A DNA stretch of 45,261 nucleotides from the NCBI GenBank assembly GCA_026398135.1, contig JAPLTN010000061.1, positions 1-45,261 of the forward strand. Direction: 5' to 3'. Below the pieces are notes generated by a model, which was not told the origin of the DNA, made no database searches, and saw nothing but the letters and a program-made list of their open reading frames with translations. Positions 18,063 to 28,992 of the stretch are shown here, piece by piece. Each line of letters opens with the position of its first letter. Positions within the stretch are counted from its first letter, which is position 1. This stretch comes from Verrucomicrobiota bacterium. Its GTDB lineage: Bacteria; Verrucomicrobiota; Verrucomicrobiia; Opitutales; Opitutaceae. Made by a program: the position numbers and the translations under genes.

Positions 18063-19334
18063 TTAGCGAACAAGCGGTTTGAGGAGAGCGAACTTCCCGC
18101 TGGCGGCCGGGGCGATTAACCGTTTGCGGAATGCGGCGACGCGTGCGCCGTCACCCAGAACTTCCTCCAATGCGTGAGTGAGCCCGATCGGCGCGCTTTG
18201 TTCGGCAACGTAATCGAAATTCCAACGCGAGTCTCCCGCTTGGGTAAGCGTGTAATGCCAGCAGGCAAAATCAGCCGGAATTACCTGATCGATCTCCGTA
18301 GGAGAAATCACCCGGGCGTCGGAACGAAAATGTAATCCACCCTCGCGCCCCAAGACGCTGTAGCCGGTAGGCAACCGACGAACCACATCTCCCGTGTGGT
18401 AGCGTAAAAGCGGCATGGCCTCGCGGTCGCGCGTGGTGACATAGAGCTGAAACACATCCGTCAGCCCGCGGAATGGCTCCAGCTCGACGAAAACATTGTC
18501 GTCGATCACTTGGGAGTTACCGCGAAAGGCGTCGCCCACGAAAATATAACCGGCCTCGGTCGAGCCGTAGAGATCCACTTGCTTCGCCGAGGGGAACGCC
18601 TCCGCGATGCGGCGGCTGTGCACCAGGCTCGCCTTTCCGTAGGTAAGTATCGCCACGCGCAAGGAGGGCACCGATACACGTCTGCGCAGCACCGCTCGCG
18701 CCAGCAGCGAGAGGTAGATCGGCTCACCCTCGATGATTTCGGGACGAACGGCCTGGAGTTCGGTGACAATACGATCCCATTCGCTCTCGGGAAAAACGAA
18801 GGGATCGCTGGTGAGGTTGAGATACACCACGCCATCGAAGTAACGGTGCGGGAAAGGGTGGTCCTCGTAGGGGCACAAATTCGATGAACACCCCACCGGG
18901 GCGAGCACGCATTTACGATGCGGACGGTCCGCGTAGGGAGCCAGCAAGGGATGCGCCCGGTAGGCGCGAGCGGTTTGGGAGTTCCACCACCCGTCCTCCA
19001 TAATGACCGTCATCGGCCCCTGCGTGGTGCCCGATGTGGCTTCGTACTCGTAGCGCCTTTCCTCCAGACCGCGCTCGATGACTTTGTAGTCCTCAAAGAA
19101 CGCCTCGTGACCCAAGGTGACTATGTCCTTTTTGGAAAGCGCGGGTATTTCCCGGTAACACGCCCAGTGAAGCGGGTCTTGATGCAGCGGAAACCGTTTC
19201 GGATAAAGCGGACTTCGCGCGTAGATGCGGCGGATTTCGGCTTCTAGAATTTCAGGCACGCGCGAGTTTTCTTCCCGACCGGGGGAAGCTAATAATTCGG
19301 GATGATTGGCGAAGAGAGGCGCGGACGGGATCAC
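18063..19334 (-). CDS. PaaK-like adenylate-forming enzyme
   Basis: A 423-aa member of the ANL (acyl-adenylate) superfamily that resembles phenylacetate-CoA ligases and LuxE-type acyl synthetases. Motifs are in order: ATP loop TSGTTQG (100-106), YGSTEAG (256-262), and YHTGD (312-316). These indicate activation of a carboxylic acid with ATP to an acyl-AMP. The substrate, and whether CoA or a protein is the acceptor, cannot be told. The C-terminal domain is short compared with classical CoA ligases. It follows the NUDIX gene after 33 bp on the same strand and is probably co-transcribed. Confidence 0.8.
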   Translation of the reverse strand: MIPSAPLFANHPELLASPGREENSRVPEILEAEIRRIYARSPLYPKRFPLHQDPLHWACYREIPALSKKDIVTLGHEAFFEDYKVIERGLEERRYEYEATSGTTQGPMTVIMEDGWWNSQTARAYRAHPLLAPYADRPHRKCVLAPVGCSSNLCPYEDHPFPHRYFDGVVYLNLTSDPFVFPESEWDRIVTELQAVRPEIIEGEPIYLSLLARAVLRRRVSVPSLRVAILTYGKASLVHSRRIAEAFPSAKQVDLYGSTEAGYIFVGDAFRGNSQVIDDNVFVELEPFRGLTDVFQLYVTTRDREAMPLLRYHTGDVVRRLPTGYSVLGREGGLHFRSDARVISPTEIDQVIPADFACWHYTLTQAGDSRWNFDYVAEQSAPIGLTHALEEVLGDGARVAAFRKRLIAPAASGKFALLKPLVR

Positions 19335-19367
19335 GAGAGTAACGAAGTAGGCGAGTGGCCGGCTAAG

Positions 19368-19985
19368 TCAAACGGACGAACCGGGTGTCCGCGCACGCCA
19401 AAGTGGTTCGAAGCACATCAGCGCACTGAGCGCGAGACTATGGGTGATGCCGCCTGCGCGAGCCCGGGCATAGACTTCAGCGGTGGGTAGCGTTGCGACT
19501 TCAATCTCCTCATCGGGATCCCACGCTGGCGGAGCGGTAAGGCGGCAGTTTTCAACTAAAACAAGATGACAACGATTCTGAATAAACGCGGGATTAGGGT
19601 GAATGCTGGCCAATAGACGTGCGCTCTCGCCGGAATAGCCGGTTTCCTCTAACAGCTCCCGGGTGCCTGCCAGCACGGGATCCTCACCGTGTTCTATGAC
19701 GCCTCCGGGTATTTCCCACGAGAACGCATTTATCCCGTAGCGAAATTGATTCACCAATACGAGCCGATCATCGGCGGTATGGGCGATGACGTTTACCCAG
19801 TCGGGTGCATCCACAATTACGAAATCGCGTCTGACCCCGCGCTTCGGGTGATGAAAAGGCACGCTCTGCAAGTCTAGGATACGCGTGTGAGCGAGAAGCT
19901 TGGGCTCGCCGCGTTCCCAGCGCATGGGCGGAGCATTTAACAGCGATTCATGATCGCATGCAGACCTGGGTAAATCGGAAGACAT
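19368..19985 (-). CDS. NUDIX hydrolase (ADP-ribose pyrophosphatase-like)
   Basis: A 205-aa hydrolase of nucleoside diphosphate-linked compounds. A complete NUDIX box is present: GVIEHGEDPVLAGTRELLEE followed by TGY. The upstream FSWEIPGG and the downstream HPNPAFIQNRCH region resemble ADP-ribose/ADP-sugar pyrophosphatases. I place the start at 19985, just after the terminator of the upstream LysM gene. MRWERGEPKLL at 19925 is an equally possible start. It is the first gene of a pair with the PaaK-like enzyme. Confidence 0.88.
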   Translation of the reverse strand: MSSDLPRSACDHESLLNAPPMRWERGEPKLLAHTRILDLQSVPFHHPKRGVRRDFVIVDAPDWVNVIAHTADDRLVLVNQFRYGINAFSWEIPGGVIEHGEDPVLAGTRELLEETGYSGESARLLASIHPNPAFIQNRCHLVLVENCRLTAPPAWDPDEEIEVATLPTAEVYARARAGGITHSLALSALMCFEPLWRARTPGSSV

Positions 19986-19989
19986 GGAC

Positions 19990-20024
19990 AAAAAAAAGAC
20001 CCCCCGCAAACAGAGCGGGAGGTC
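19990..20024 (-). terminator. intrinsic terminator of the LysM gene
   Basis: GACCCCCCGC (19998-20007) pairs with GCGGGAGGTC (20015-20024) with one mismatch. Eight A on the left (19990-19997) give a T tract on the minus strand, about 33 bp after the stop of the LysM gene. Confidence 0.8.
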
Positions 20025-20056
20025 CAAAATTAAGAAGGCACCAAGGGCACTTCGAT

Positions 20057-20596
20057 TTACTTCTTGGGCAACTTGACCTTCTGACCGACTTTAAGCGCGC
20101 TCCAGTTTACACCGGGATTGACCGATACGAGGTCGGCCAGACCCACGCCCTTGGCGCGGGCGATTTTGGCACCCGTGTCGCCAGCAACCACCACGTATTC
20201 ATCCGGACCTGCTACGGCAGGACCTGCCGATTTACCGTCTGCAGCTTTGACGGGTTTTGCTGCTTTGGTGGCAGCTTCCTGAAGCTTGGCGATTTCCCCG
20301 TTGGTTTTGCCGAGCTCGGTGGCAACGGTGTTAAAGCCTTCCTGCGTGGAATTCTTCAGGCTGGATAGATTGCGCAGCGCGGTGTCGGCATTGGCCGAGG
20401 CGGTGGCAAGCGTGGATTCAACACCCTCGACCTTGGTGGTCAGGGCCGAGGTTTGCTCGCTGGCCGTTGCGGCCGCTTTGCTAGCCTTGGAAGCGTTGGC
20501 CAGGGCAATTGCCCCGAGAAGCAGGCCGACAAGGCCGGCAATTAGACCTGCGATAGGCAGGTAGCTGGGTGAAGATTCGCGCGAAATCGGGTCCAT
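20057..20596 (-). CDS. membrane-anchored coiled-coil protein with C-terminal LysM domain
   Basis: A 179-aa protein. A hydrophobic span (PIAGLIAGLVGLLLGAIALA, about 14-33) anchors it in the inner membrane. Then come an Ala/Ser/Thr-rich heptad region (about 35-115) and a C-terminal LysM fold (YVVVAGDTGAKIARAKGVGL ... NPGVNWSALKVGQKVKLPKK) for binding peptidoglycan. It probably tethers the membrane to the cell wall. The start at 20596 (MDPISRES) avoids an upstream extension without features. Its own terminator follows. Confidence 0.85.
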   Translation of the reverse strand: MDPISRESSPSYLPIAGLIAGLVGLLLGAIALANASKASKAAATASEQTSALTTKVEGVESTLATASANADTALRNLSSLKNSTQEGFNTVATELGKTNGEIAKLQEAATKAAKPVKAADGKSAGPAVAGPDEYVVVAGDTGAKIARAKGVGLADLVSVNPGVNWSALKVGQKVKLPKK

Positions 20597-20729
20597 TTTT
20601 AAAGAGTTCGTTTTAGTGCGTAGGCTATTCAGCGCTCGATTCAAGCAGAGACTCAATCATCGGCGCAAATATCTGAGTTTCTCCCCATTTTATGCCTAAA
20701 AGGGTGATTGTGGGGTATCCTTCCGCTGA

Positions 20730-20806
20730 TGGTCGGGGCGATAGGATTCGAACCTACGACCTCCTGGTCCCAAACCAGGCGCTCTACCAGACTAAGCTAC
20801 ACCCCG
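20730..20806 (-). tRNA. tRNA-Pro(TGG)
   Basis: On the minus strand the sequence starts CGGGGTGTAGCTTAG and folds into a normal cloverleaf. The anticodon stem CCTGG/CCAGG encloses TTTGGGA, giving anticodon TGG. The T arm is GTAGGTTCGAATCCTAT. The acceptor pairs with CGCCCCG, and the discriminator A is followed by an encoded CCA (20730-20732). Confidence 0.95.
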
Positions 20807-20900
20807 AGAACCATGCGGACGACGAAAGAGACGTTTTTGAGGAATGGAGTCAATGCTTAGCACCTGGAATTTGATAATTCATTTTCTGCACGGACTTCTG

Positions 20901-20935
20901 AAAAAACGAAACCCGCCGTTTGGGGAATCGGCGGG
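20901..20935 (-). terminator. intrinsic terminator of the TPR-like gene
   Basis: CCCGCCG (20912-20918) pairs with CGGCGGG (20929-20935). AAAAAACGAAA on the left becomes a T-rich tail on the minus strand, 50 bp after the stop of the gene at 20986-21726. Confidence 0.75.
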
Positions 20936-20985
20936 CTCGTCGGGTGTCTCCCAGAACCAGTAGGAGAAAGGGTGTGTGAGCCGGC

Positions 20986-21726
20986 TTATTTAGTGTTGCC
21001 GGGAAAGCTTACGGCCGTCTCCGGAGTGGCGGGATTCACGGCAACGGGGATCGGGGCGACCGGGAGTAAATCCCTAAGCTGGGTAGCGCGTTGTGACCAA
21101 AGACCGGATGTGTCCACCGAGGCAGCCAAGGCGGCCCAGCGCGTAGCGTCTTCGCTACGGCCGGCGTCGCGGTCTAAAACCGCGAGATGATAAGCCGCTT
21201 CAGCCCGACATGATTTTGCCAAAGCGACGTCATTCGCCAGTGTTTCCAAGGCGGACCGAGCCGAGGTGTCCTGCGCCTGTAACAAGGAGAGGGCGGAGCC
21301 GAGTCGTGCACGATGCACGAGCGGCGTATCCTTCAATAAGGCGACGGCGGAGCCATAAGTCGCAGCTGCACTGCGGAAATCACCCGTTTTATAGGCTTCA
21401 TCGGCAATGCGCAGTCGGGCCACACCGGACAAAGCTGCGGCAGGATTCGCCGAGGCAAATGTTTCAAGATCTTTCGCGTTGGTCGCACCGGCATAGGCGG
21501 CCTGTACCTGATGTTCGCGGTAGGCGGCATACTGTTCAAACCCCCAGCGAACAGCCAGGCCAAGTACCGCGACAACCCCAATCACGGAGAGAGCCCGACC
21601 GTTTTTCTCCAAGAACAGCTGAACGCGGTCTTCAAAGCTGGGGGCCAGATAGCTTTCATCAATGGTAACGAGATTGCGGTCGTCACCAGATGCAGAGGGA
21701 GTGGGAGTGGAGGAGGGAGCGGCCAT
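20986..21726 (-). CDS. TPR-like protein with N-terminal membrane anchor
   Basis: A 246-aa protein with a short soluble N-terminus, one membrane span (about ALSVIGVVAVLGLAVRWGF, 45-63), and a helical repeat region outside the membrane (ALSGVARLRIADEAYKTGDF, YHLAVLDRDAGRSEDATRWA). The layout resembles YfgM-type proteins, which have a TPR domain on a single anchor and assist secretion or chaperoning, but the similarity is structural only. It stands alone between tRNA-Pro and purU. Confidence 0.7.
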   Translation of the reverse strand: MAAPSSTPTPSASGDDRNLVTIDESYLAPSFEDRVQLFLEKNGRALSVIGVVAVLGLAVRWGFEQYAAYREHQVQAAYAGATNAKDLETFASANPAAALSGVARLRIADEAYKTGDFRSAAATYGSAVALLKDTPLVHRARLGSALSLLQAQDTSARSALETLANDVALAKSCRAEAAYHLAVLDRDAGRSEDATRWAALAASVDTSGLWSQRATQLRDLLPVAPIPVAVNPATPETAVSFPGNTK

Positions 21727-21825
21727 GCTTTAAGAAATCAGGACGGTGAACAAAACATTCGTTCTCCTCTCAGTAAAGCCGCGAATTTATTTAAGTTAAC
21801 TGATTATTAATCATTAATTTAAATA

Positions 21826-22686
21826 TTAATCAAAAACAACAGTCCTCTTGCCGTAAACCAGCACCCGGGTTTCCAGGTGGACTCGCACCGCTTGGGCTAA
21901 AACCAAGCGCTCCAAATCGCGTCCCATGCGCACGAGGTCCGGGACATCATGCCGGTGCGTCACGCGGGCCACATCTTGTTGAATGATCGGTCCATCATCC
22001 AGCACGGCGGTTGCGTAGTGGGCAGTTGCCCCGATGAGTTTTACCCCGCGTTCGTACGCCTGATGGTAAGGTTTCCCTCCGGCAAACGCGGGCAAAAAGG
22101 AATGGTGGATGTTGATCACGGGTGGCGCGGCGCGAAGGAACTCCGCCGACAGCACCTGCATGTAACGCGCCATGATTACCAGATCCACGGCGAGCTCGCG
22201 GAGCAGGCTGAGTTGCCTAGCCTCGGCCTCCGCCTTGGTTGCGGCGGTGACGGGAATATAGTGAAAAGGCACTCCATAGCCGCGCGCGGCATCGGCGAGG
22301 TCCGGGTGATTCGAGATCACCACCACGAAATCCGCCGCGTAGTCTCCCGTTTTCCAACGCAGCAGCAGATCGTGGAAGCAGTGGTCGAACTTGGAAACAA
22401 ACAGGGCCACGCGTGCGCGTCGCGCGCGATCCGCCACTTGTGCGGCCATTCCGAGTGATCGGCCAAACGCATCAAACTCGCGTGCCATGGCCGGCACATT
22501 CGCACCCTCTGGCGGCACCCACTCGACACGCTGAAAAAAGACGCCCGCTTCCATGTCGCGATGCTGGTCGGCATGCAAAATATTACCTCCGCGTTCAAAA
22601 ATCCAACCGGACACACGCGCGACCAGACCCGGCTGATCAGGCCCATACAACAAGGCGACGAGGGTGGCGGGAAGACTGGCAGGCAT
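21826..22686 (-). CDS. purU: formyltetrahydrofolate deformylase
   Basis: A 286-aa enzyme that hydrolyses 10-formyltetrahydrofolate to formate and tetrahydrofolate. An N-terminal ACT domain (about 8-85, YGPDQPGLVARVSGWIFERG) senses glycine or methionine in known homologues. The formyl-transferase-type domain has the catalytic triad Asn192, His194 (INIHHSFLPAF) and Asp230 (LDDGPIIQQD). Length is as in E. coli PurU. It lies downstream of carB on the same strand but is separated from it by a strong hairpin. Confidence 0.93.
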   Translation of the reverse strand: MPASLPATLVALLYGPDQPGLVARVSGWIFERGGNILHADQHRDMEAGVFFQRVEWVPPEGANVPAMAREFDAFGRSLGMAAQVADRARRARVALFVSKFDHCFHDLLLRWKTGDYAADFVVVISNHPDLADAARGYGVPFHYIPVTAATKAEAEARQLSLLRELAVDLVIMARYMQVLSAEFLRAAPPVINIHHSFLPAFAGGKPYHQAYERGVKLIGATAHYATAVLDDGPIIQQDVARVTHRHDVPDLVRMGRDLERLVLAQAVRVHLETRVLVYGKRTVVFD

Positions 22687-22765
22687 AAACGGGGAGAGAA
22701 GCGGGGGGACGATGCTGGTTCAGGACGCGGTGCCCAAGAGACGAATACCGCTCAATCCAACGCTA

Positions 22766-22796
22766 CCGGCGGGGCGTAACGAAACCGCCCCGCCGG
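22766..22796 (-). terminator. strong GC hairpin between carB and purU
   Basis: CCGGCGGGGCG (22766-22776) and CGCCCCGCCGG (22786-22796) form a perfect 11-bp stem with a 9-nt loop, just after the carB stop. There is no T tract on either strand, so it may be a weak or factor-dependent terminator, or an mRNA stabiliser. Confidence 0.5.
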
Positions 22797-22814
22797 CATG
22801 GGACCGAGCACTGA

Positions 22815-26054
<3,240 letters not shown>

Positions 26055-26199
26055 GGACGTAGAGGTGGCGGAAGGTTGGTTCCGCCGGAAAGTCGGGCAA
26101 GCGGAAAGGCAGGCTTAAACGGAAACGATTTTAAACGGGTTTTTCTCGCTGAAAACGAGAGACCCTTTCACCAGCCTGAATTCTCCTGGCAATTCGAGA

Positions 26200-27462
26200 C
26201 TAACTCAAGCGGGACAACTCCACGCCCAGCACCTGAGCGGCGCGTGTCTTGTCTCCGCTGGTGGCTTTGAGCACCTGTTCGATGTAATGCTTTTCCTGGA
26301 CGGCAAGATATTCGGTAAGCTTTGGCCAGCCTCCGAGTTCTTTTAAGCGAAGGGGCAGCTGATCAACACCCACCATTCGGGTCGCGGTCGCGGAGGCTAT
26401 CTTTCCGACAACTTGGGCGATTTCGGTGATATTTGCCGGCCAGGAATATGCCTTGAGCACCGCCAAGGCCTCCGGGGTAAACTCGATCAGGGAAGATTTG
26501 AAATTGGAGTTTTCCGCCAGTCCGGTGAAATGTTTTACGAGATCCGGGATGTCCTCGGTGCGTTCCCGAAGAGGAGGAATCTGCAAGGGCAAGGAGGCTA
26601 CGCGGTAAAAAAGTTCGTCGTCGAAATTCCCCTCTTCAGTCAGGCGCTCCAAATCCTCGTTGCTGGTGCAGATCATGCGGAAAGCATGCGCGTTTGCCCG
26701 CAATACGCTCACGAGTTGATGCTGCATCGTGGCGTTTAGTTTTTCGATGTTTTGGAGGAGAAGGGTTCCCCCTTTGGCTTGGGAAATCCACGCTCCCCCT
26801 GAGCCATTTTCACCGACTAGCCCGGCTTGCAGATTTGCCTCCGAACCTTGGGCGCAATCAATCCTGACGAAGGGAATGTCCCCCCCGCCGTGAAGTAATT
26901 CAGCAATGGTGGTCTTTCCCGTGCCCGTCTCGCCTTGCAAGAGGACCGGGGTGCGCACCGAGGTCAGTTTCCGAATCTGTGTAACCAGTTTTTTATGAGC
27001 AGGGCTTACTCCGACCAGCGTGGTTTCAAGGCTGTGTGTCACGGCCGCCACACCGGCGGCAACGGCCCCAGTGTGACCGTCTGCTTTCTCGGTGTTAAAA
27101 CGCCGATATTCGAGCGCGCGCTTAAGCGTCGCAATGAGATCATCTACCCGGAAGGGTTTTTGAAGATAGTCGAACGCACCAAATTTAAGGGCCTGCACCG
27201 CGCTTTCGGTGGAAGCGTACGCAGTCATGATGATTACTACCGCACTGGGATCATAAACCTTCAGCTGTTTCAGCAACGTTATGCCATCCATCGGCTTCAT
27301 GTCGATATCCGCCAGCACCAAGTCATATTTCTCCGCCTTGTAACGGACCAAGGCTTTCTCGCCGTCGGTGGCGAAAGCGGTGCTGTAGCCTGTAGGTTGG
27401 ATGACTGCTTCCAGCATCTCGTGAATGGATAGCAAATCGTCAACGATGAGAACGGACGGCAT
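26200..27462 (-). CDS. NtrC-type response regulator with degenerate AAA+ domain
   Basis: A 420-aa protein. An intact receiver domain (1-120) has Asp8/Asp9, phospho-acceptor Asp52 in LADIDMKPMDG, Thr80 and Lys102. A sigma-54 activator-type AAA+ domain follows, with Walker A GETGTGKT (177-184) and the arginine-finger region FDDELFYRVASLPLQIPPLR. Two essential features are lost. The GAFTGA loop that touches sigma-54 is absent (the region reads LVGENGSGGAWISQAKGG). Walker B reads GGTLLLQNIE, so the Asp-Glu pair is Gln-Asn. The C-terminal Fis-type HTH (ATSGDKTRAAQVLGVELSRL) stops early. It therefore probably does not activate sigma-54 in the usual way. It follows pilC by 69 bp and may belong with it. 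Confidence 0.85.
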   Translation of the reverse strand: MPSVLIVDDLLSIHEMLEAVIQPTGYSTAFATDGEKALVRYKAEKYDLVLADIDMKPMDGITLLKQLKVYDPSAVVIIMTAYASTESAVQALKFGAFDYLQKPFRVDDLIATLKRALEYRRFNTEKADGHTGAVAAGVAAVTHSLETTLVGVSPAHKKLVTQIRKLTSVRTPVLLQGETGTGKTTIAELLHGGGDIPFVRIDCAQGSEANLQAGLVGENGSGGAWISQAKGGTLLLQNIEKLNATMQHQLVSVLRANAHAFRMICTSNEDLERLTEEGNFDDELFYRVASLPLQIPPLRERTEDIPDLVKHFTGLAENSNFKSSLIEFTPEALAVLKAYSWPANITEIAQVVGKIASATATRMVGVDQLPLRLKELGGWPKLTEYLAVQEKHYIEQVLKATSGDKTRAAQVLGVELSRLS

Positions 27463-27531
27463 GGGCGGGGAGGCGTAAAGCGGCGGATTTACTGAAGTTG
27501 AATGGGGTGACGGAGCGAACCGGCCATTGGC

Positions 27532-28737
27532 TTATTGCATGCCGCCGGCGACCGCACCGAGTTGGAAAATGGGTAAAAACATAGCCATAACGATACCACC
27601 CACCACAACGCCAAGAAAAACAATCAGCAAAGGCTCGATTAGTGAAGTCAGGGAAGCGACCGTAGCTTCGGATTCCGTATCATAGAAGTCCGCAACTTTG
27701 TTCATCATGCCGTCCACGTTGCCCGTGGACTCGCCCGCTTTCACCATGTGCTTCATCATTGGCGGGAAAAAGGCGTTGGCCGCGAGTACTTCAGAGACTT
27801 GGCCGCCTTGACTCACGTGTTTGGCGATTTCCGCGCAGGCGTCTTCCACTTGGGTCTTGTTCGATGCCGATGCAACAATTTCCAAGGTTCTCAAGATGGG
27901 CACCCCCGAGCGAATCAAGGTCGCGTAGGTGCGGCAGAAACGGGACAGGGCAATTTTGTGAATCAAACTACCGAAGATCGGTGCCTTGATTAAGGACACA
28001 TCTTTGACCCGCCTTCCCCGCGGGGTGGACACAAATTTTTGCACGCCCCAAAAGACACCGTAGCCAGCTGCTGCGAGGTAGAAGAAATTGCTCTTCAGAA
28101 AATCACTCAAATCGATCAGGAATTGCGTAGGTGCAGGTAATTTCGCGCCGAAGTCGGCAAACATCGCCGCAAACACCGGGATTACAAAAATCAGCAGCAC
28201 GTTCACCAACGCGAAGGCCAGGCCGATAACCGCGATCGGATAGGTCATGGCGGACTTTACCTTTTTGGTGAGCTTCACACTCGATTCAAAGTAGATCGCC
28301 ACCTTGCTCAAAATCTCCGCCAGCGCGCCGGAAGCCTCACCTGCCTCGACCATCGAAATAAACAACGAGTTGAATGATTTGGGATAGAGTTTAACCGAGT
28401 TTGAGAATGAACCCCCTTGCGATATTTCTATGCGCACATCGCGAATAATGATCCGGAAAACCGGATCTTCGGTTTGATCCTGCAAGGCCTCCAGGCACTG
28501 CACCAATGGTAGGCCTGCCGTAAGCAACGAGGCTAGTTGCTGGGTGAAAATCGCCAGTTCACCTAGAGGCAGCTTGTATGTTTTCGCCTTCTTCTCGTTC
28601 GCTTTCTGTTTCGCAACCGCTTGGGCGGCGGCGTAATTAACTTTGGCGGCAGGTTTGGGGGTAAACGCACCATTCCCTCCCGAGGTGCGTGTTGCGGAAC
28701 TCCCGGCGGGAGCGCTGCGCGTCGAAATAAAAGCCAT
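27532..28737 (-). CDS. pilC: type IV pilus / type II secretion inner-membrane platform protein
   Basis: A 401-aa polytopic protein of the T2SF/PilC family, the inner-membrane platform that couples the assembly ATPase to pilus growth. Two repeats of the T2SF domain are seen: FTQQLASLLTAGLPLVQCLE ... GSFSNSVKLYPKSFNSLF and SRFCRTYATLIRSGVPILRT ... FFPPMMKHMVKAGESTGN. Hydrophobic spans lie near 172-195, 215-235 and at the C-terminus (IEPLLIVFLGVVVGGIVMAM). The N-terminal 45 residues are low complexity. The other pil genes are not in the window. The gene downstream is a PilR/NtrC-like response regulator. Confidence 0.92.
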   Translation of the reverse strand: MAFISTRSAPAGSSATRTSGGNGAFTPKPAAKVNYAAAQAVAKQKANEKKAKTYKLPLGELAIFTQQLASLLTAGLPLVQCLEALQDQTEDPVFRIIIRDVRIEISQGGSFSNSVKLYPKSFNSLFISMVEAGEASGALAEILSKVAIYFESSVKLTKKVKSAMTYPIAVIGLAFALVNVLLIFVIPVFAAMFADFGAKLPAPTQFLIDLSDFLKSNFFYLAAAGYGVFWGVQKFVSTPRGRRVKDVSLIKAPIFGSLIHKIALSRFCRTYATLIRSGVPILRTLEIVASASNKTQVEDACAEIAKHVSQGGQVSEVLAANAFFPPMMKHMVKAGESTGNVDGMMNKVADFYDTESEATVASLTSLIEPLLIVFLGVVVGGIVMAMFLPIFQLGAVAGGMQ

Positions 28738-28874
28738 GCGTTACCCTTGGCGCGCACTTGGACGCCCGGCAACCCGTTTTAACGCATCGCGCGCGCTTTG
28801 ACGCGAAGTTCGCAGATTCCATCGTTAGGATGGCTTGACGGTGCGCGACGCGCCCGCGAAGTTGAGCGCACTGT

Positions 28875-28948
28875 GCGGCCGTAGTTTAGTGGTAAAACTC
28901 CACTCTTCCAAAGTGGTCTCGAGGGTTCGATTCCCTCCGGCCGCACCA
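28875..28948 (+). tRNA. tRNA-Gly(TCC)
   Basis: GCGGCCGTAGTTTAGTGG opens the gene. The anticodon stem CCACT/AGTGG encloses CTTCCAA, giving anticodon TCC. GGGTTCGATTCCC is the T arm, and the acceptor closes with CGGCCGC. The discriminator A is followed by an encoded CCA (28946-28948). It lies 44 bp upstream of the RhlE gene. Confidence 0.96.
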
Positions 28949-28992
28949 CTTTTTGCCCTCGCCTTTGCCGAGGGTCGCTTCGGCAATCCCGC

